Made by a program: the position numbers and the translations under genes
Notes under the pieces: model-generated
Databases searched by the model: none
Seen by the model: the letters and a program-made list of their open reading frames with translations, nothing else
What the model was told of the DNA's origin: nothing
Shown here: piece by piece, positions 1 through 8,822 of the stretch
Position numbering within the stretch: the stretch's first letter is position 1
Layout of the letters: the number at the start of each line of letters is the position of its first letter
Assembly (NCBI GenBank): GCA_965247035.1
Contig: CBDFGJ010000003.1
Span: forward strand, 124,001-188,000
Origin: Azophilus sp965247035
Lineage (GTDB): Bacteria > Pseudomonadota > Gammaproteobacteria > Pseudomonadales > Azotimanducaceae
Length of the DNA: 64,000 bases
Direction: 5' to 3'

Positions 1-693
1 AATGTCCTCCGGCGGCGTCACGATAGCCGCCTCGGAGGGATAGTCCGGCCCCTTGATGTGGGCCATGATGTCTGCAAGCCCGGCGCTTGGCGCATCCAGC
101 AGATGAACGCAGGCGTTGATCACTTCCCGAAGGTTGTGCGGCGGGATGTCGGTCGCCATGCCCACGGCGATGCCGGCGCTGCCGTTGAGGAGCAGCATCG
201 GCACCCGGGCCGGTAGCAGCACCGGCTCGTTCAGGGAGCCGTCAAAGTTGGCGGTGAAGTCCACCGTCCCCTGCCGCACTTCGCTAAGCAGCAGCTCAGC
301 GTAGCGGGACAGCTTGGATTCGGTGTAGCGCATGGCGGCGAAGGACTTGGGATCATCCGGCGCGCCCCAGTTGCCCTGGCCCTCCACCAGCGGATAGCGG
401 AATGAGAACGGCTGCGCCATCAGCACCATTGCCTCGTAGCAGGCGCTGTCGCCATGGGGGTGAAACTTGCCCAATACGTCCCCCACCGTGCGCGCCGACT
501 TGGCGAACTTGGCGTTGTTGTCTAGGCCGAGTTCGTTCATGGCGTAGACGATGCGCCGCTGCACCGGCTTCAGCCCATCGGCAATGTGGGGCAGGGCGCG
601 GTCGTTGATGACGTACATGGCGTAGTCCAAGTACGCCCGTCTGGTGTACGTCCGCAGGGGCAGGGTTTCAACTTCTAAGGCTTGCGCTTCCAT
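1..693 (-). CDS. parC: DNA topoisomerase IV subunit A, N-terminal part (gene runs off the window)
   Basis: First 231 codons of the topoisomerase IV A subunit, which with ParE unlinks daughter chromosomes; the remainder lies beyond the left edge. The product starts MEAQALEVETLPLRTYT. The quinolone-resistance region reads HPHGDSACYEAM, so the Ser and Glu positions altered in resistant strains are in the sensitive state. The active-site tyrosine is Tyr123 in AAMRYTE. The gene follows parE on the same strand after a 237-bp gap in which I recognise no gene, so it may have its own promoter. Identification is secure; only the 3' end is missing. Confidence 0.96.
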   Translation of the reverse strand, partial: MEAQALEVETLPLRTYTRRAYLDYAMYVINDRALPHIADGLKPVQRRIVYAMNELGLDNNAKFAKSARTVGDVLGKFHPHGDSACYEAMVLMAQPFSFRYPLVEGQGNWGAPDDPKSFAAMRYTESKLSRYAELLLSEVRQGTVDFTANFDGSLNEPVLLPARVPMLLLNGSAGIAVGMATDIPPHNLREVINACVHLLDAPSAGLADIMAHIKGPDYPSEAAIVTPPEDI

Positions 694-930
694 CGTTTAT
701 GAATATTCCTCATCAAGAACAGATTAAGACTAGGGAGCGTCTGAGCAATTAGCATCACAGACGGCATTGTTTTGGTTTTTCAAAATTTGGAGGTTCAAAT
801 TCTTCAAACTCATGGAATAGGCCGTTATTTGTGCAGTATTTTGCGCTTATGAAGCGCGCCCAGGACCAGCGCCTTGAACATCAAAGCCGCCGCCCCCGCC
901 CCAACGAGAAGGCAGCCGAGAACTTGAGGG

Positions 931-2823
931 TCAGGACAGGTTGGCCTTGTCGCCTTCCGCCTCCAACCAAATGCGGCGGTCCGGTGCCCGCTTCTTGGAC
1001 AGCAGCATATCCATGACCTCATCGGTCTCGGCAGCCGAATCCAGGGTCAATTGGACCAGCCGCCTCGTGTCCGGGTCCATGGTGGTCTCCCGCAGTTGCT
1101 TCGGGTTCATCTCACCTAGGCCCTTGAACCTCTGCACGACGATGGCGCCGCGCTTCTTCTCCGCAGCAATGCGGTCAAGCACCCCTTGCTTCTCCGCTTC
1201 ATCCAAGGCGTAAAACACTTTCTTGCCGACGTCGATGCGATACAGCGGCGGCATGGCCGCGTAAACGTGCCCAGCCTCCACGATGGGCCGAAAATGGCGC
1301 ACGAACAAGGCGCACAGAAGCGTGGCGATATGGGCGCCGTCGGAATCCGCATCCGCGAGCACGCAAATTTTGTCGTAGCGGAGCTTGGACAGGTCATCAG
1401 AGCCGGGATCAACCCCCACCGCCAACGCGATGTCGTGTACTTCTTGGGAACCAAGCACTTGGCTGGTGTCCACCTCCCAGGTGTTCAGTATTTTCCCGCG
1501 CAAGGGCATCACGGCTTGAAACTCCCGGTTGCGCGCTTGCTTGGCGGAGCCGCCGGCGGAATCACCCTCCACTAGGAAAAGTTCCGCTCTGGCCGCATCC
1601 TGGGCCGAGCAGTCGGCCAACTTGCCTGGCAAAGCCGGACCAGCCACCACCTTCTTGCGCACCACTTTCTTGGCGGCGTTGTGGCGGCGTTGGGCGTTGC
1701 TGATGGCGAGTTCGGCCAAGCGCTCCCCATCCTGGGGGTGCTCGTTCAGCCATAAGCTGAAGGCGTCCTTGGCGATGCCGCTGATGAATACGCCGGAACT
1801 GCGCGAGGACAGGCGCTCCTTCGTTTGGCCGGAGAATTGGGGCTCCTTCAGCTTCGCCGACAGCACGAACGCGCACTGCTCCCATAGGTCATCCCCCACC
1901 AGCTTGATCCCACGGGGCAACAGGTCTCGAAACTCGCAAAACTCCTTGAGTGCGCCGATCAATCCCGCCCGCAGGCCGTTGACATGGGTGCCGCCTTGGG
2001 GCGTGGGAATCAGGTTGACGTAGGCTTCGGCAATCAAATCAGCGCCATCGACAAGCCACTTGAGCGCCCACTCCACCGCTTCTTCGTTGCCGGCCGCGCT
2101 ATGGGTGAACGGTTCGGTCGGAATGGAGTCCGCAACGCCCAGCGCTTGGTCCAAGTAGCCCGACAGGCCGTCCTCATACACCCATTGCTTGCTTTCAACG
2201 GTGTCGCCCTCCAGCGTCAGGCTGACCGCCAGCCCCGGACACAGAACCGCCTTCGCCCGCAACAAGTGCTCCAGCCGACCGAGCGCCACCTTGGCTGAAT
2301 CGAAGAACGCTGCATCCGGCAGAAAATGCACGCAAGTGCCGGTGTTGCGCTTGCCGACGGTGTCCACCACCTGCAAGGCGGTGACCGGGTCGCCGCTCTC
2401 ATAGCGCTGCTCAAACACTTGACCGTCCCGCTTGACCTCGACCGTCAGCCAAACGGACAGGGCGTTGACTACGGACACGCCAACGCCGTGCAGGCCGCCG
2501 GAAAAGACGTAGCTCTGATGGTCGAATTTGGCCCCGGAGTGTAGCTTGGTGAGAATCAGCTCAACGCCGGTGAGTCCGTGTTCGGGATGCACATCCACCG
2601 GCATGCCGCGCCCGTCATCCCGGACCACAATGGAGCCGTCACGGCCCAGCGTAACCTCGATGTTGCGGGCGAAACCAGCGATGGCTTCGTCAACGCTGTT
2701 GTCCACCACTTCCTGCACCAGATGATTGGGGCGCATGGTGTCCGTGTACATGCCGGGCCGCAGACGCACGGGTTCCAACCCCGACAGAACCTGCAAGGAT
2801 TGGGCGGAGTAGCTTGCGGCCAT
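931..2823 (-). CDS. parE: DNA topoisomerase IV subunit B
   Basis: ATPase subunit of topoisomerase IV, 630 aa, close to the usual ParE length. The GHKL ATPase motifs are visible (EVVDNSVDEAIAG, DDGRGMPVDVH, GGLHGVGVSVVNAL), followed by the TOPRIM region (LFLVEGDSAGGSAKQ, DADSDGAHIATLL). The ORF is open upstream to a GTG at 2847, but I chose the ATG at 2823 because MAASYSAQSLQVLSGLEPVR lines up with the E. coli ParE N-terminus; an AGGGAG ribosome site lies 14 nt upstream. It follows cpdA, and the cpdA end and parE start are covered by a tandem duplication that leaves a dead parE start between the two genes. Confidence 0.95.
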   Translation of the reverse strand: MAASYSAQSLQVLSGLEPVRLRPGMYTDTMRPNHLVQEVVDNSVDEAIAGFARNIEVTLGRDGSIVVRDDGRGMPVDVHPEHGLTGVELILTKLHSGAKFDHQSYVFSGGLHGVGVSVVNALSVWLTVEVKRDGQVFEQRYESGDPVTALQVVDTVGKRNTGTCVHFLPDAAFFDSAKVALGRLEHLLRAKAVLCPGLAVSLTLEGDTVESKQWVYEDGLSGYLDQALGVADSIPTEPFTHSAAGNEEAVEWALKWLVDGADLIAEAYVNLIPTPQGGTHVNGLRAGLIGALKEFCEFRDLLPRGIKLVGDDLWEQCAFVLSAKLKEPQFSGQTKERLSSRSSGVFISGIAKDAFSLWLNEHPQDGERLAELAISNAQRRHNAAKKVVRKKVVAGPALPGKLADCSAQDAARAELFLVEGDSAGGSAKQARNREFQAVMPLRGKILNTWEVDTSQVLGSQEVHDIALAVGVDPGSDDLSKLRYDKICVLADADSDGAHIATLLCALFVRHFRPIVEAGHVYAAMPPLYRIDVGKKVFYALDEAEKQGVLDRIAAEKKRGAIVVQRFKGLGEMNPKQLRETTMDPDTRRLVQLTLDSAAETDEVMDMLLSKKRAPDRRIWLEAEGDKANLS

Positions 2824-2978
2824 GGTCGGCGGTTCAACTCCCTTCACTGTCGTTGGGAAAGGTCATGCCGGGCCGCAGACGCACGGGCTCCAACCCCGAC
2901 CGGGCCTGCAAGGATTGGCCGAGTGGCTGGCGGCCATGATCGGCGGTTCAACTCCCTTCACTGTCGTTGGGCAAGGTC
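2750..2978. repeat. Tandem duplication of the cpdA/parE junction (115 + 114 bp)
   Basis: The unit at 2750-2864 is repeated at 2865-2978 with about a dozen differences. Each copy holds the last codons and stop of cpdA, the parE ribosome site and start, and the first 25 or so parE codons. The left copy is the working start of parE. The right copy has lost one base after the start, so its reading frame (ATG at 2937) ends at a TGA after about 25 codons. The right copy carries the cpdA stop that is in use. Confidence 0.93.
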
Positions 2979-3731
2979 AAGGTTGAGCGGAAAGCCATCC
3001 ACCCTGCCCACTTTGGTGTCAAGGCGCCCATCCGCAAACAGGTGCAGCCAACGGTAGCCCGGGGCGGTGTCATCCACCGCAAAGGAGGCTGATCCCGGCT
3101 TGAATTGAAAGCAGGTGGAGGGGGCACCAAGCAAATGAAGATTGCGGCGTTGCTGATCCACTACCTGATGGGCGTGCCCGAACACGACAGCTTTTACCGA
3201 TACCATGTTGCCCAAGCATTCTAACAATTCCTCGGCATTGCTGAGCCGGTCTTTATCTAGCCAGGGGCAGCCGACCTCTACCAGCGGATGGTGGGTGGCG
3301 ATCAAGCCGCAGGGGGTCGCCGCCTCCACCCAAGCGTTCAGGGCATCCCAAGCATCAGGGGCGAATCGGGCACCGCCGCGCTCATCTTCGTGCGTATCCC
3401 ATCCGGCTAACCACCAACCCGGCAGGTGCAGCGGCTGCATGGGCAGGCCAGCCGCCGCCATAGGCGCTAAGCAATCATGGTTGCCCGGCAGGCAAAGCAG
3501 TGGTCCTTGGAAATGTTCGTCAAGCAGTTGGCGGCAGCGCCGGTAGGTGGACGCGCTCGGCTCGTGGGCGATGTCTCCGGTCACAAGCATGGCCGCCGGC
3601 TCCCGCTCAGCCAAGGCCGTCGCCAGCACGGCCCGCAGGCTGGCGGTTGTGTCTACGCCGAGCAGCCGGTCTCCGGTGTGCTCAAGCAGGTGCAGGTCGG
3701 TGATTTGCAGTACGGATTGGGGCAAGCGCAT
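2958..3731 (-). CDS. cpdA: CpdA-type metallophosphoesterase (3',5'-cAMP phosphodiesterase family)
   Basis: 257-aa calcineurin-like phosphoesterase. The dinuclear metal motifs are in order: TDLHLL, GDIAHE, GNHD and the GHAH pair near the C-terminus. In E. coli CpdA hydrolyses cAMP and sits in the same yqiB-cpdA-...-parE neighbourhood, which supports the name; the substrate here is inferred. The ORF extends upstream to 3956, but the ATG at 3731 is preferred because MRLPQSVLQITDLHLLE is the CpdA N-terminus and the start overlaps the yqiB stop by one base (TGATG), implying coupled translation. The last codons lie within the duplicated junction shared with parE. Confidence 0.88.
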   Translation of the reverse strand: MRLPQSVLQITDLHLLEHTGDRLLGVDTTASLRAVLATALAEREPAAMLVTGDIAHEPSASTYRRCRQLLDEHFQGPLLCLPGNHDCLAPMAAAGLPMQPLHLPGWWLAGWDTHEDERGGARFAPDAWDALNAWVEAATPCGLIATHHPLVEVGCPWLDKDRLSNAEELLECLGNMVSVKAVVFGHAHQVVDQQRRNLHLLGAPSTCFQFKPGSASFAVDDTAPGYRWLHLFADGRLDTKVGRVDGFPLNLDLAQRQ

Positions 3732-4177
3732 CAGGTTGTGAGCGCGGGCTCCTGCATGGTGACGCCGTGGTTCAGGCAGCAGGACAGGAATTCTCCCAGC
3801 AGGCGGTTGACTTGCGCCTTCTCGTCCGGATGCCTCATGTCGTCGTTGGGATAGGCGTAGACCGGCTTGAATTGCCGGCAGCGTTGATATTCGATGACCT
3901 CGGCGCAGCTTAGGTCGTGATAAAGCCGCACGCCGAACACGGGACTGACCCCCCAAGGGGATTCCGGCGACAGCCGCAGCCGAATGACCGTGGTGTGGCG
4001 GCTGCGCTGCGCTACATTGATGAACACCTTGGCGCTGTGGCCTGCTATGGCCATGCCGATGGCGCTGTCATCCTGTTCCCGCAATGTGGGAAACAACCTC
4101 ATCACGCGCATATAGTTGGCGTCGCACTCAGCCATGTAGGCCGTCAAGTCAATGTTGTAGTTGCGGTTACCGCTCAT
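3731..4177 (-). CDS. yqiB: DUF1249 family protein (YqiB)
   Basis: 148-aa cytosolic protein matching the DUF1249/YqiB family (ADCDANYMRVMRLFP near the N-terminus, YHDLSCAEVIEYQ in the middle, PNDDMRHPDEKAQVNRLL near the end). The biochemical role is unknown. It is the first gene of yqiB-cpdA-parE and is divergent from tolC, as in E. coli. In E. coli nudF precedes yqiB and yqiA lies between cpdA and parE; both are absent here. The ATG at 4177 follows an A-rich stretch with only a weak ribosome site. Confidence 0.85.
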   Translation of the reverse strand: MSGNRNYNIDLTAYMAECDANYMRVMRLFPTLREQDDSAIGMAIAGHSAKVFINVAQRSRHTTVIRLRLSPESPWGVSPVFGVRLYHDLSCAEVIEYQRCRQFKPVYAYPNDDMRHPDEKAQVNRLLGEFLSCCLNHGVTMQEPALTT

Positions 4178-4196
4178 TTTTTATCCAACGCACATT

Positions 4197-4360
4197 TCCT
4201 AGCAACAGCACGCTACCTCGCATAAGGCACAGCTTCCTCAAAAAAAGCACTTTTTGCAAAAGCATCCTGTCTCCAAAGAACATCACTTCCTTCTCTAAAA
4301 AGCACAGCTTCCTCCTCCAAAAAGCATCGCTTCGTTAAAAGAGCGTCGCTTTTGCCCCTC
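4197..4360. repeat. Degenerate short tandem array in the yqiB/tolC divergent intergenic region
   Basis: About seven or eight imperfect units of 16-22 bp, roughly AGCAYMGCTTCCTYYTCC followed by four A residues (for example near 4226, 4276, 4298 and 4320). The units are too unequal in length and spacing for a CRISPR and no cas gene is near. The array fills most of the 292-bp gap between two divergent genes, so it may contain or replace promoter elements, but no clear -35/-10 pair was found in it. Confidence 0.6.
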
Positions 4361-4469
4361 GCCTTCGGCCAACCTAGGGTAAACCAATATGCAAACGGGC
4401 GAAATGCCCGTTGGTCGGACACTGCAACCATTTGCCAAGGCTCTCTGCTAGACTGCGCACCCGCCAAGA

Positions 4470-5936
4470 ATGGAACAAACAGCGGTGCGCATGAGTAGAT
4501 TTTTTCGTCAGCCCTGCTTGGCCGACCCGTGCATATTTCGGCTAGCCTTTTGCTGCCTGTTGTTGGTGCAGACAACTTCGGCATCCGCTGCTAACCTCGC
4601 GGATGCCTTTGCTGACGCCCACCAACATGATCCGGTGCTCGGCACCGCTAAAGCCGGTTTCAAGGCGCGTCAACAAATATTGCCGCAGGCACGGGCTGGG
4701 CTGCTGCCACGCATCAGCCTCAGCGGCACCACCAGCCGCAACAAACGCTCGTTTCCGGTGCCACCAGTGCAAGACACCAATCCAAACAGCCCCACTTTCG
4801 GGCAATTGGTGGACATTCCAATCCAAGCCTACAACGATCATGGCTGGCAAGCGCAGTTGGACCAACCCATCGTCAACGTAAGCGCTTGGTTCGACATGCG
4901 CAGCGCCGCTTCGTCCGTGCAGGCGGCCGAGGCGGTTCTAGACGCCGCCGAGCAGGAACTGATCGTGCGGGTGGTGCGAAGTTATCTGAACGTCTTGCGG
5001 GCTCAGGAACTGCTTGAGGCCACCCAAGCCCAGGAAAACGCCGTCAAGCGCCAGCTTGAGCAGGTGCAGCGGCGGTTTGAAGTCGGCCTGGTGGCCATCA
5101 CCGATGTGCTTGAAGCGCAAGCAGCTTACGACAACTCCAGCGTCGGCCGCATTCAGGCGGATGGCGACCGGCACATCTTCTTCGAAACCCTAACCACGCT
5201 CACCGGCGTGCATTACGAAAGCCTTGACCGCATGGCCGAATCCCTGCCCATCATCAGCCCAGAGCCGCAGGACGAGGAAGCTTGGGTCAGCACGGCGTTG
5301 GACACCAACTACAACATCCTAGCCGCCCGCGCCCAGCTTGAAGCCGCCAACCGCAGCTTGGCCGCCCGCCGAGCCGGCCATTTGCCCACCATCAACGGCT
5401 CCGTCACCCGCAGCCATTTCGTGACCGGCGGGCTTTCCTTCCTTGGCGGCAAGACCAACACCTCCACTTATGCGCTATCCATCAATTTGCCGGTTTACCA
5501 AGGCGGCTTCACCCGTTCCCGGGCGAAGGAGGCTAAGGCCTTGGCTGAGCAGGCGCAACAACAATTGTTGAATCAACAGGTCACCGTCGCCAGGGATACC
5601 CGCAACCTATTCCAAGCCGTGGCCACCGACGTGGTGCGGGTGTCGGCGCGTTTGAAGGCCATCGCATCAAGCCAGTCCGCTCTTGAAGCCACCGAAACTG
5701 GCTATGAAGTGGGTACCCGCAACATCGTGGACGTACTGCAAGCGCAGCAGCGCCTTTATTCCTCCCAGTTTGACTATGCGGACTCCCGCTACAAATACGT
5801 GGTTGACCTGATGTCGCTAAAGCAGGCCGCCGGAGTTTTGGCAGAGGCCGACATCACCGAACTCAATCAGTTCTCCGACGCCACCAACCCGGTGGTGAGG
5901 AGCTGGTCAGGGGCTAGCGCACCCACGCAAAAGTAG
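4470..5936 (+). CDS. tolC: TolC-family outer membrane efflux protein
   Basis: 488-aa outer-membrane channel component of type I secretion and multidrug efflux. A signal peptide covers roughly residues 1-41 with cleavage expected after ASA, before ANLADAF. Two internally related halves follow, with the long alpha-helical TolC pattern (VRSYLNVLRAQELLEATQA; LFQAVATDVVRVSARLKAI; IVDVLQAQQRLYSSQFDYA). A second ATG at 4491 (MSRFFRQP) is also a plausible start and leaves the signal peptide intact. Divergence from yqiB-cpdA-parE is the same arrangement as in E. coli. The 3' end lies 13 bp before the left 22-bp direct repeat that bounds the next island. Confidence 0.93.
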   Translation: MEQTAVRMSRFFRQPCLADPCIFRLAFCCLLLVQTTSASAANLADAFADAHQHDPVLGTAKAGFKARQQILPQARAGLLPRISLSGTTSRNKRSFPVPPVQDTNPNSPTFGQLVDIPIQAYNDHGWQAQLDQPIVNVSAWFDMRSAASSVQAAEAVLDAAEQELIVRVVRSYLNVLRAQELLEATQAQENAVKRQLEQVQRRFEVGLVAITDVLEAQAAYDNSSVGRIQADGDRHIFFETLTTLTGVHYESLDRMAESLPIISPEPQDEEAWVSTALDTNYNILAARAQLEAANRSLAARRAGHLPTINGSVTRSHFVTGGLSFLGGKTNTSTYALSINLPVYQGGFTRSRAKEAKALAEQAQQQLLNQQVTVARDTRNLFQAVATDVVRVSARLKAIASSQSALEATETGYEVGTRNIVDVLQAQQRLYSSQFDYADSRYKYVVDLMSLKQAAGVLAEADITELNQFSDATNPVVRSWSGASAPTQK

Positions 5937-5948
5937 CTGCACTAGGTC

Positions 5949-5970
5949 AGGAATCTCAGCGAGCGGCGGC
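5949..5970. repeat. Left 22-bp direct repeat bounding the GIY-YIG/TerB island
   Basis: A 22-bp sequence beginning AGGAATCTCAGCGAGC is identical to 9878-9899. The right copy contains the last codons and stop of waaA; this left copy has no waaA next to it. The arrangement is what site-specific insertion at a gene 3' end, or a duplication-mediated event, would leave. No integrase gene lies between the copies. Confidence 0.85.
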
Positions 5971-6128
5971 GGCATTGCTTTTCGTATGGTTGCGGATTCC
6001 GTCCATGTGGCCCCGCCGGTGCCCCCGAGCAGCGTGGAGTCCCTTGCCCAGCGGCGAGCGGACCCTAACGGTCGGGTTCGGCAGGGAGGATAGTGGCGAC
6101 TGCGCGGCCGGGCAGCAGCACGGAATGT

Positions 6129-7502
6129 TCAGAGCTTCAGAGATTGGGAGTCGTCGAGCATGAACTCATCGAACTCCCTCTGCGTGTTCCACGGCAGCGA
6201 CTTGCCGTACGCCGCGTTCAGCTTCTGCAATCCGCTGAGGAATCCGTCGAGGTCCCCGCAATCCCGCGCCGACTGCAAGTCGGCGAATGTGCTCTCGAAT
6301 AACGCATCGCGGCCAGAAAAGTGGGTTTCCACCATAGATTCGAGCTGCTCGCGATCCGCGACCAGTTGCGGAATGTGCTCCGCGCAGAACGCCTCGATCT
6401 CCTCCCTGCGGCGCCTCGCGATCCCATGAGCACCATGGAAGATACCGGCCAGCGATTGCACAATGTGGTCGATGCTCCGGTTGCCGCCAACGATCATCAC
6501 ACCGGCGATGACTGCGGCGAAAATCGGGGCGAGGATGCCACCGAACAATGGCGTGAGTGCAGCTTCTACAGCTATGATCACCCCAACGCTGACGGCAACA
6601 AATACGGCCTTGAGAACGGCGGCCACCACATCGGAAACGGTCCTGATCTTGCCTTCGACAAACTCCATCCACAAACGGCGCAAGGCCGCCACGATCGTCT
6701 CGACCGTCGCCACCGCTATCCTGAGAGGTGCCATGAGAGCGTCTTTGAGTACGAGGACGAGGATCGCTTCTGATCCGATTTCGCGCACAAAGCGGTCCTT
6801 CACCGACGCCGGCAACCGCTCCCAGATCGCCCGGACAAGCCGTCGGCACCGTTCCAGAAGCCCCATCTCGCTGGGGTTCCGCCATGCTTCCCGGATTTCC
6901 ATGGCCCCACCGCCAACGGCAAACGACACCAAATCGGAGAGCACACCGGTCGTCATGATGCCTGCGAAACGCCTGCCTACATCCGGAAAAGGAGACACTT
7001 GGCTTTCCCTTTTCTTATTCCATCCCCCGTGGTCTCTGTGCGTCTTGAATTCAGCTATTTTCCTAGATTCCAAGGATTTTGCCGCATCCGTGGAGCCAGT
7101 GGGATACATTTTCGTGGTCAACTCTTTCCTGTGGAGCCTGATTTCCTTGCTACTGGTGCTCGCACCCCTATCATGTTCCTTCAGCCGCTTGCGCAGACCT
7201 TTCGTTGCTTGGCCGGTGCGATCTTCTATCGCGCGCCCAACATATTTATGACCTTCGTCTCGCGATAGCACGTAAACACCGGACTCGTTCGGCGCTCCCC
7301 CATCCTCGGGCGACAAATGCGTTGCATCCGGCAAGTTCATTTCAATCGACGGAACGGACAGGTCTAAATGTGCTTGATACATCTCCACCCCGCGCTTGAT
7401 GTCGAATGGCGTCCCTTGCCATTTCATCCTCATGCGTATGATTTGAGAAACCTGTTCGGCGATTTCACCGATAACACCGTCTGTTACCGATACGCTACTC
7501 AC
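6129..7502 (-). CDS. Membrane-anchored GIY-YIG nuclease-like protein, uncharacterised
   Basis: 457 aa. Residues about 72-165 fit a GIY-YIG nuclease: G75-V-Y77 (GVYVL), Y87-V-G89-R90 (KYVGR), RLKEH ending at H110, a candidate catalytic Glu145 (SLESRKIAEF) and W161-N162. The C-terminal half has two strongly hydrophobic segments (about 292-313 and 319-339), then a charged tail (ARRRREEIEAF onward). The nuclease part would therefore be tethered to a membrane. I do not recognise the C-terminal half. It is the last gene of a six-gene operon; its start overlaps the stop of the upstream glycine-zipper gene by 4 bp. A role in DNA cleavage is inferred from the motif only. Confidence 0.75.
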   Translation of the reverse strand: MSSVSVTDGVIGEIAEQVSQIIRMRMKWQGTPFDIKRGVEMYQAHLDLSVPSIEMNLPDATHLSPEDGGAPNESGVYVLSRDEGHKYVGRAIEDRTGQATKGLRKRLKEHDRGASTSSKEIRLHRKELTTKMYPTGSTDAAKSLESRKIAEFKTHRDHGGWNKKRESQVSPFPDVGRRFAGIMTTGVLSDLVSFAVGGGAMEIREAWRNPSEMGLLERCRRLVRAIWERLPASVKDRFVREIGSEAILVLVLKDALMAPLRIAVATVETIVAALRRLWMEFVEGKIRTVSDVVAAVLKAVFVAVSVGVIIAVEAALTPLFGGILAPIFAAVIAGVMIVGGNRSIDHIVQSLAGIFHGAHGIARRRREEIEAFCAEHIPQLVADREQLESMVETHFSGRDALFESTFADLQSARDCGDLDGFLSGLQKLNAAYGKSLPWNTQREFDEFMLDDSQSLKL

Positions 7503-8503
7503 CGCCTTGCTCCCAGACGTTTGAGAAACGTTCTGACCTTCTCTAGCGTCTCTCTGATCGCCTCTGTGGCCGTACCATCCCCGCCCAAAAGGCGAGCACC
7601 GATGACATTCTTGATCGTGAAAGCGATGGATGCCGCGCGAACGACCACTTCCTTGTCGCGGCGGTCATAAGTCCGGTAGTCGTCGTTTCTGTCGATCACA
7701 TGCCGCAAAAGCGGCAGATCGCGACGATCCAGATTATAGCGCAACTGTCTGATCACCTTTCGCGTCTGGTCTGCCGCTTGCCCGATGGCGCTGGCGGCGA
7801 CTTCGGCCGTCTCCATCGTTTCCGCCGCACCGTGCGCCATGGCCCGGTTTGAACGCGCGTTCTCCTTCGCCGCTGCCGCCTTGGACGCCAACTTCCATCC
7901 AGCCACCGCAAGCACTGGCCCGGCCACAATGCCACCAAGCACTGCGGTGCCGCCAGCCATGCCAAAACCGCTCGCAGCAAGCGACCCACCGCCCAGCCAA
8001 GCCAGCGTTGCATTCGTCTCCGCCACTCCCAACAACCCACTGATGGCCGCGCCAGTGGACGCCGTGCCCCCTAGCCCAATGGTGCCGTAGGCGGCCAGAC
8101 CGGCCCCCGCGCCGGCGCTGAGACCAACAGCGATAGCCTCTGATATCTGAATGGCAATCTCCTGAATCTCCTGAATCTCGGCATTGATATTGATGTCCTT
8201 GAGAGCCTCGTCCGAAATCTTCAGTTCGTTTAAATCAACCTTCTTGATTCGCCTGTATGTATCGGCGAAGGGCTTCAGGCTATCCCCGTACGCCCTCGCC
8301 TTGTCTGCACCAAGCGTTTCCAACTTCGTTTGGACGCCCTTACGGCATCGCTGCAGCGATGCTTCCGCGCGATCATAGATTTCCCGTGCATCCCTATCGA
8401 TATCTTTGGCCTTGTCGAAGTCATCTTTGGCCGTGAAGGCCGCGCCCGCACCGACGACCCCCGCTACGATGGCGGCTCCTACTAGAATCAACGGTAACGG
8501 CAT
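7499..8503 (-). CDS. Glycine-zipper membrane protein, uncharacterised
   Basis: 334 aa. It begins MPLPLILVGAAIVAG, one hydrophobic segment (residues 3-24), followed by a charged helical stretch (about 25-120). A long Gly/Ala-rich hydrophobic block follows (about 125-205, e.g. GLSAGAGAGLAAYG and GGTAVLGGIVAGPVLAV), then a basic helical tail. Such glycine-zipper blocks are typical of proteins that insert into or pack within membranes. The first residues match the 71-aa protein encoded at 8823-9038, so the two share a common N-terminus through duplication. It overlaps the GIY-YIG gene by 4 bp and starts 3 bp after the short TerB-like gene. Function unknown. Confidence 0.75.
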   Translation of the reverse strand: MPLPLILVGAAIVAGVVGAGAAFTAKDDFDKAKDIDRDAREIYDRAEASLQRCRKGVQTKLETLGADKARAYGDSLKPFADTYRRIKKVDLNELKISDEALKDININAEIQEIQEIAIQISEAIAVGLSAGAGAGLAAYGTIGLGGTASTGAAISGLLGVAETNATLAWLGGGSLAASGFGMAGGTAVLGGIVAGPVLAVAGWKLASKAAAAKENARSNRAMAHGAAETMETAEVAASAIGQAADQTRKVIRQLRYNLDRRDLPLLRHVIDRNDDYRTYDRRDKEVVVRAASIAFTIKNVIGARLLGGDGTATEAIRETLEKVRTFLKRLGARR

Positions 8504-8506
8504 CTT

Positions 8507-8740
8507 TCAGTCCTCCATCAACTGTTGCGCTTTTTTCACCAGAGCAAGCTCGTCTTTGACCCACGTCTCAATCGCATTGATTGTGCCGTTGTCGTGGAAG
8601 GAGAACGCTTCGGCTATCCGCTCGATCAACTCGGATTGCCGAGGATCAAAATCCTCGTTGGCATAGCCCATCCCAACCAGTTCCAGCATAAAGGAAACGC
8701 GGCTTAATCGATCCTCGAAGTTGCAGGTCTGCGGGCTCAA
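8507..8740 (-). CDS. Short TerB-like protein (truncated duplicate)
   Basis: 77 aa. From residue 8 (FEDRLSRVSFMLELV) to the end it is almost identical to the C-terminal part of the 130-aa protein at 9042-9434; the N-terminal helices are missing and replaced by MSPQTCN. The acidic helical pattern resembles the TerB/DUF533 helical fold. It may be a non-functional duplicate or a deliberately short partner; it keeps an open frame and sits 3 bp before the next gene, so it could still be translated. Confidence 0.6.
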   Translation of the reverse strand: MSPQTCNFEDRLSRVSFMLELVGMGYANEDFDPRQSELIERIAEAFSFHDNGTINAIETWVKDELALVKKAQQLMED

Positions 8741-8822
8741 TGCCGCTTGCGCCGGCCGGGAGAGCAGATCCGGGAAGCGTTCCTACATGGCGAAAAACCG
8801 ACGGACCGATGGCGACCCGTGG

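Noticed and set aside
825..1022. Minus-strand ORF of 65 codons across the parE 3' end with a hydrophobic tail (VLGCLLVGAGAAAL)
   Set aside because: It starts inside parE in another frame, has no ribosome site, and the hydrophobic part alone has no good start.
4197..4360. CRISPR array
   Set aside because: Units are imperfect and unequal, spacers are not of constant length and no cas gene is near.
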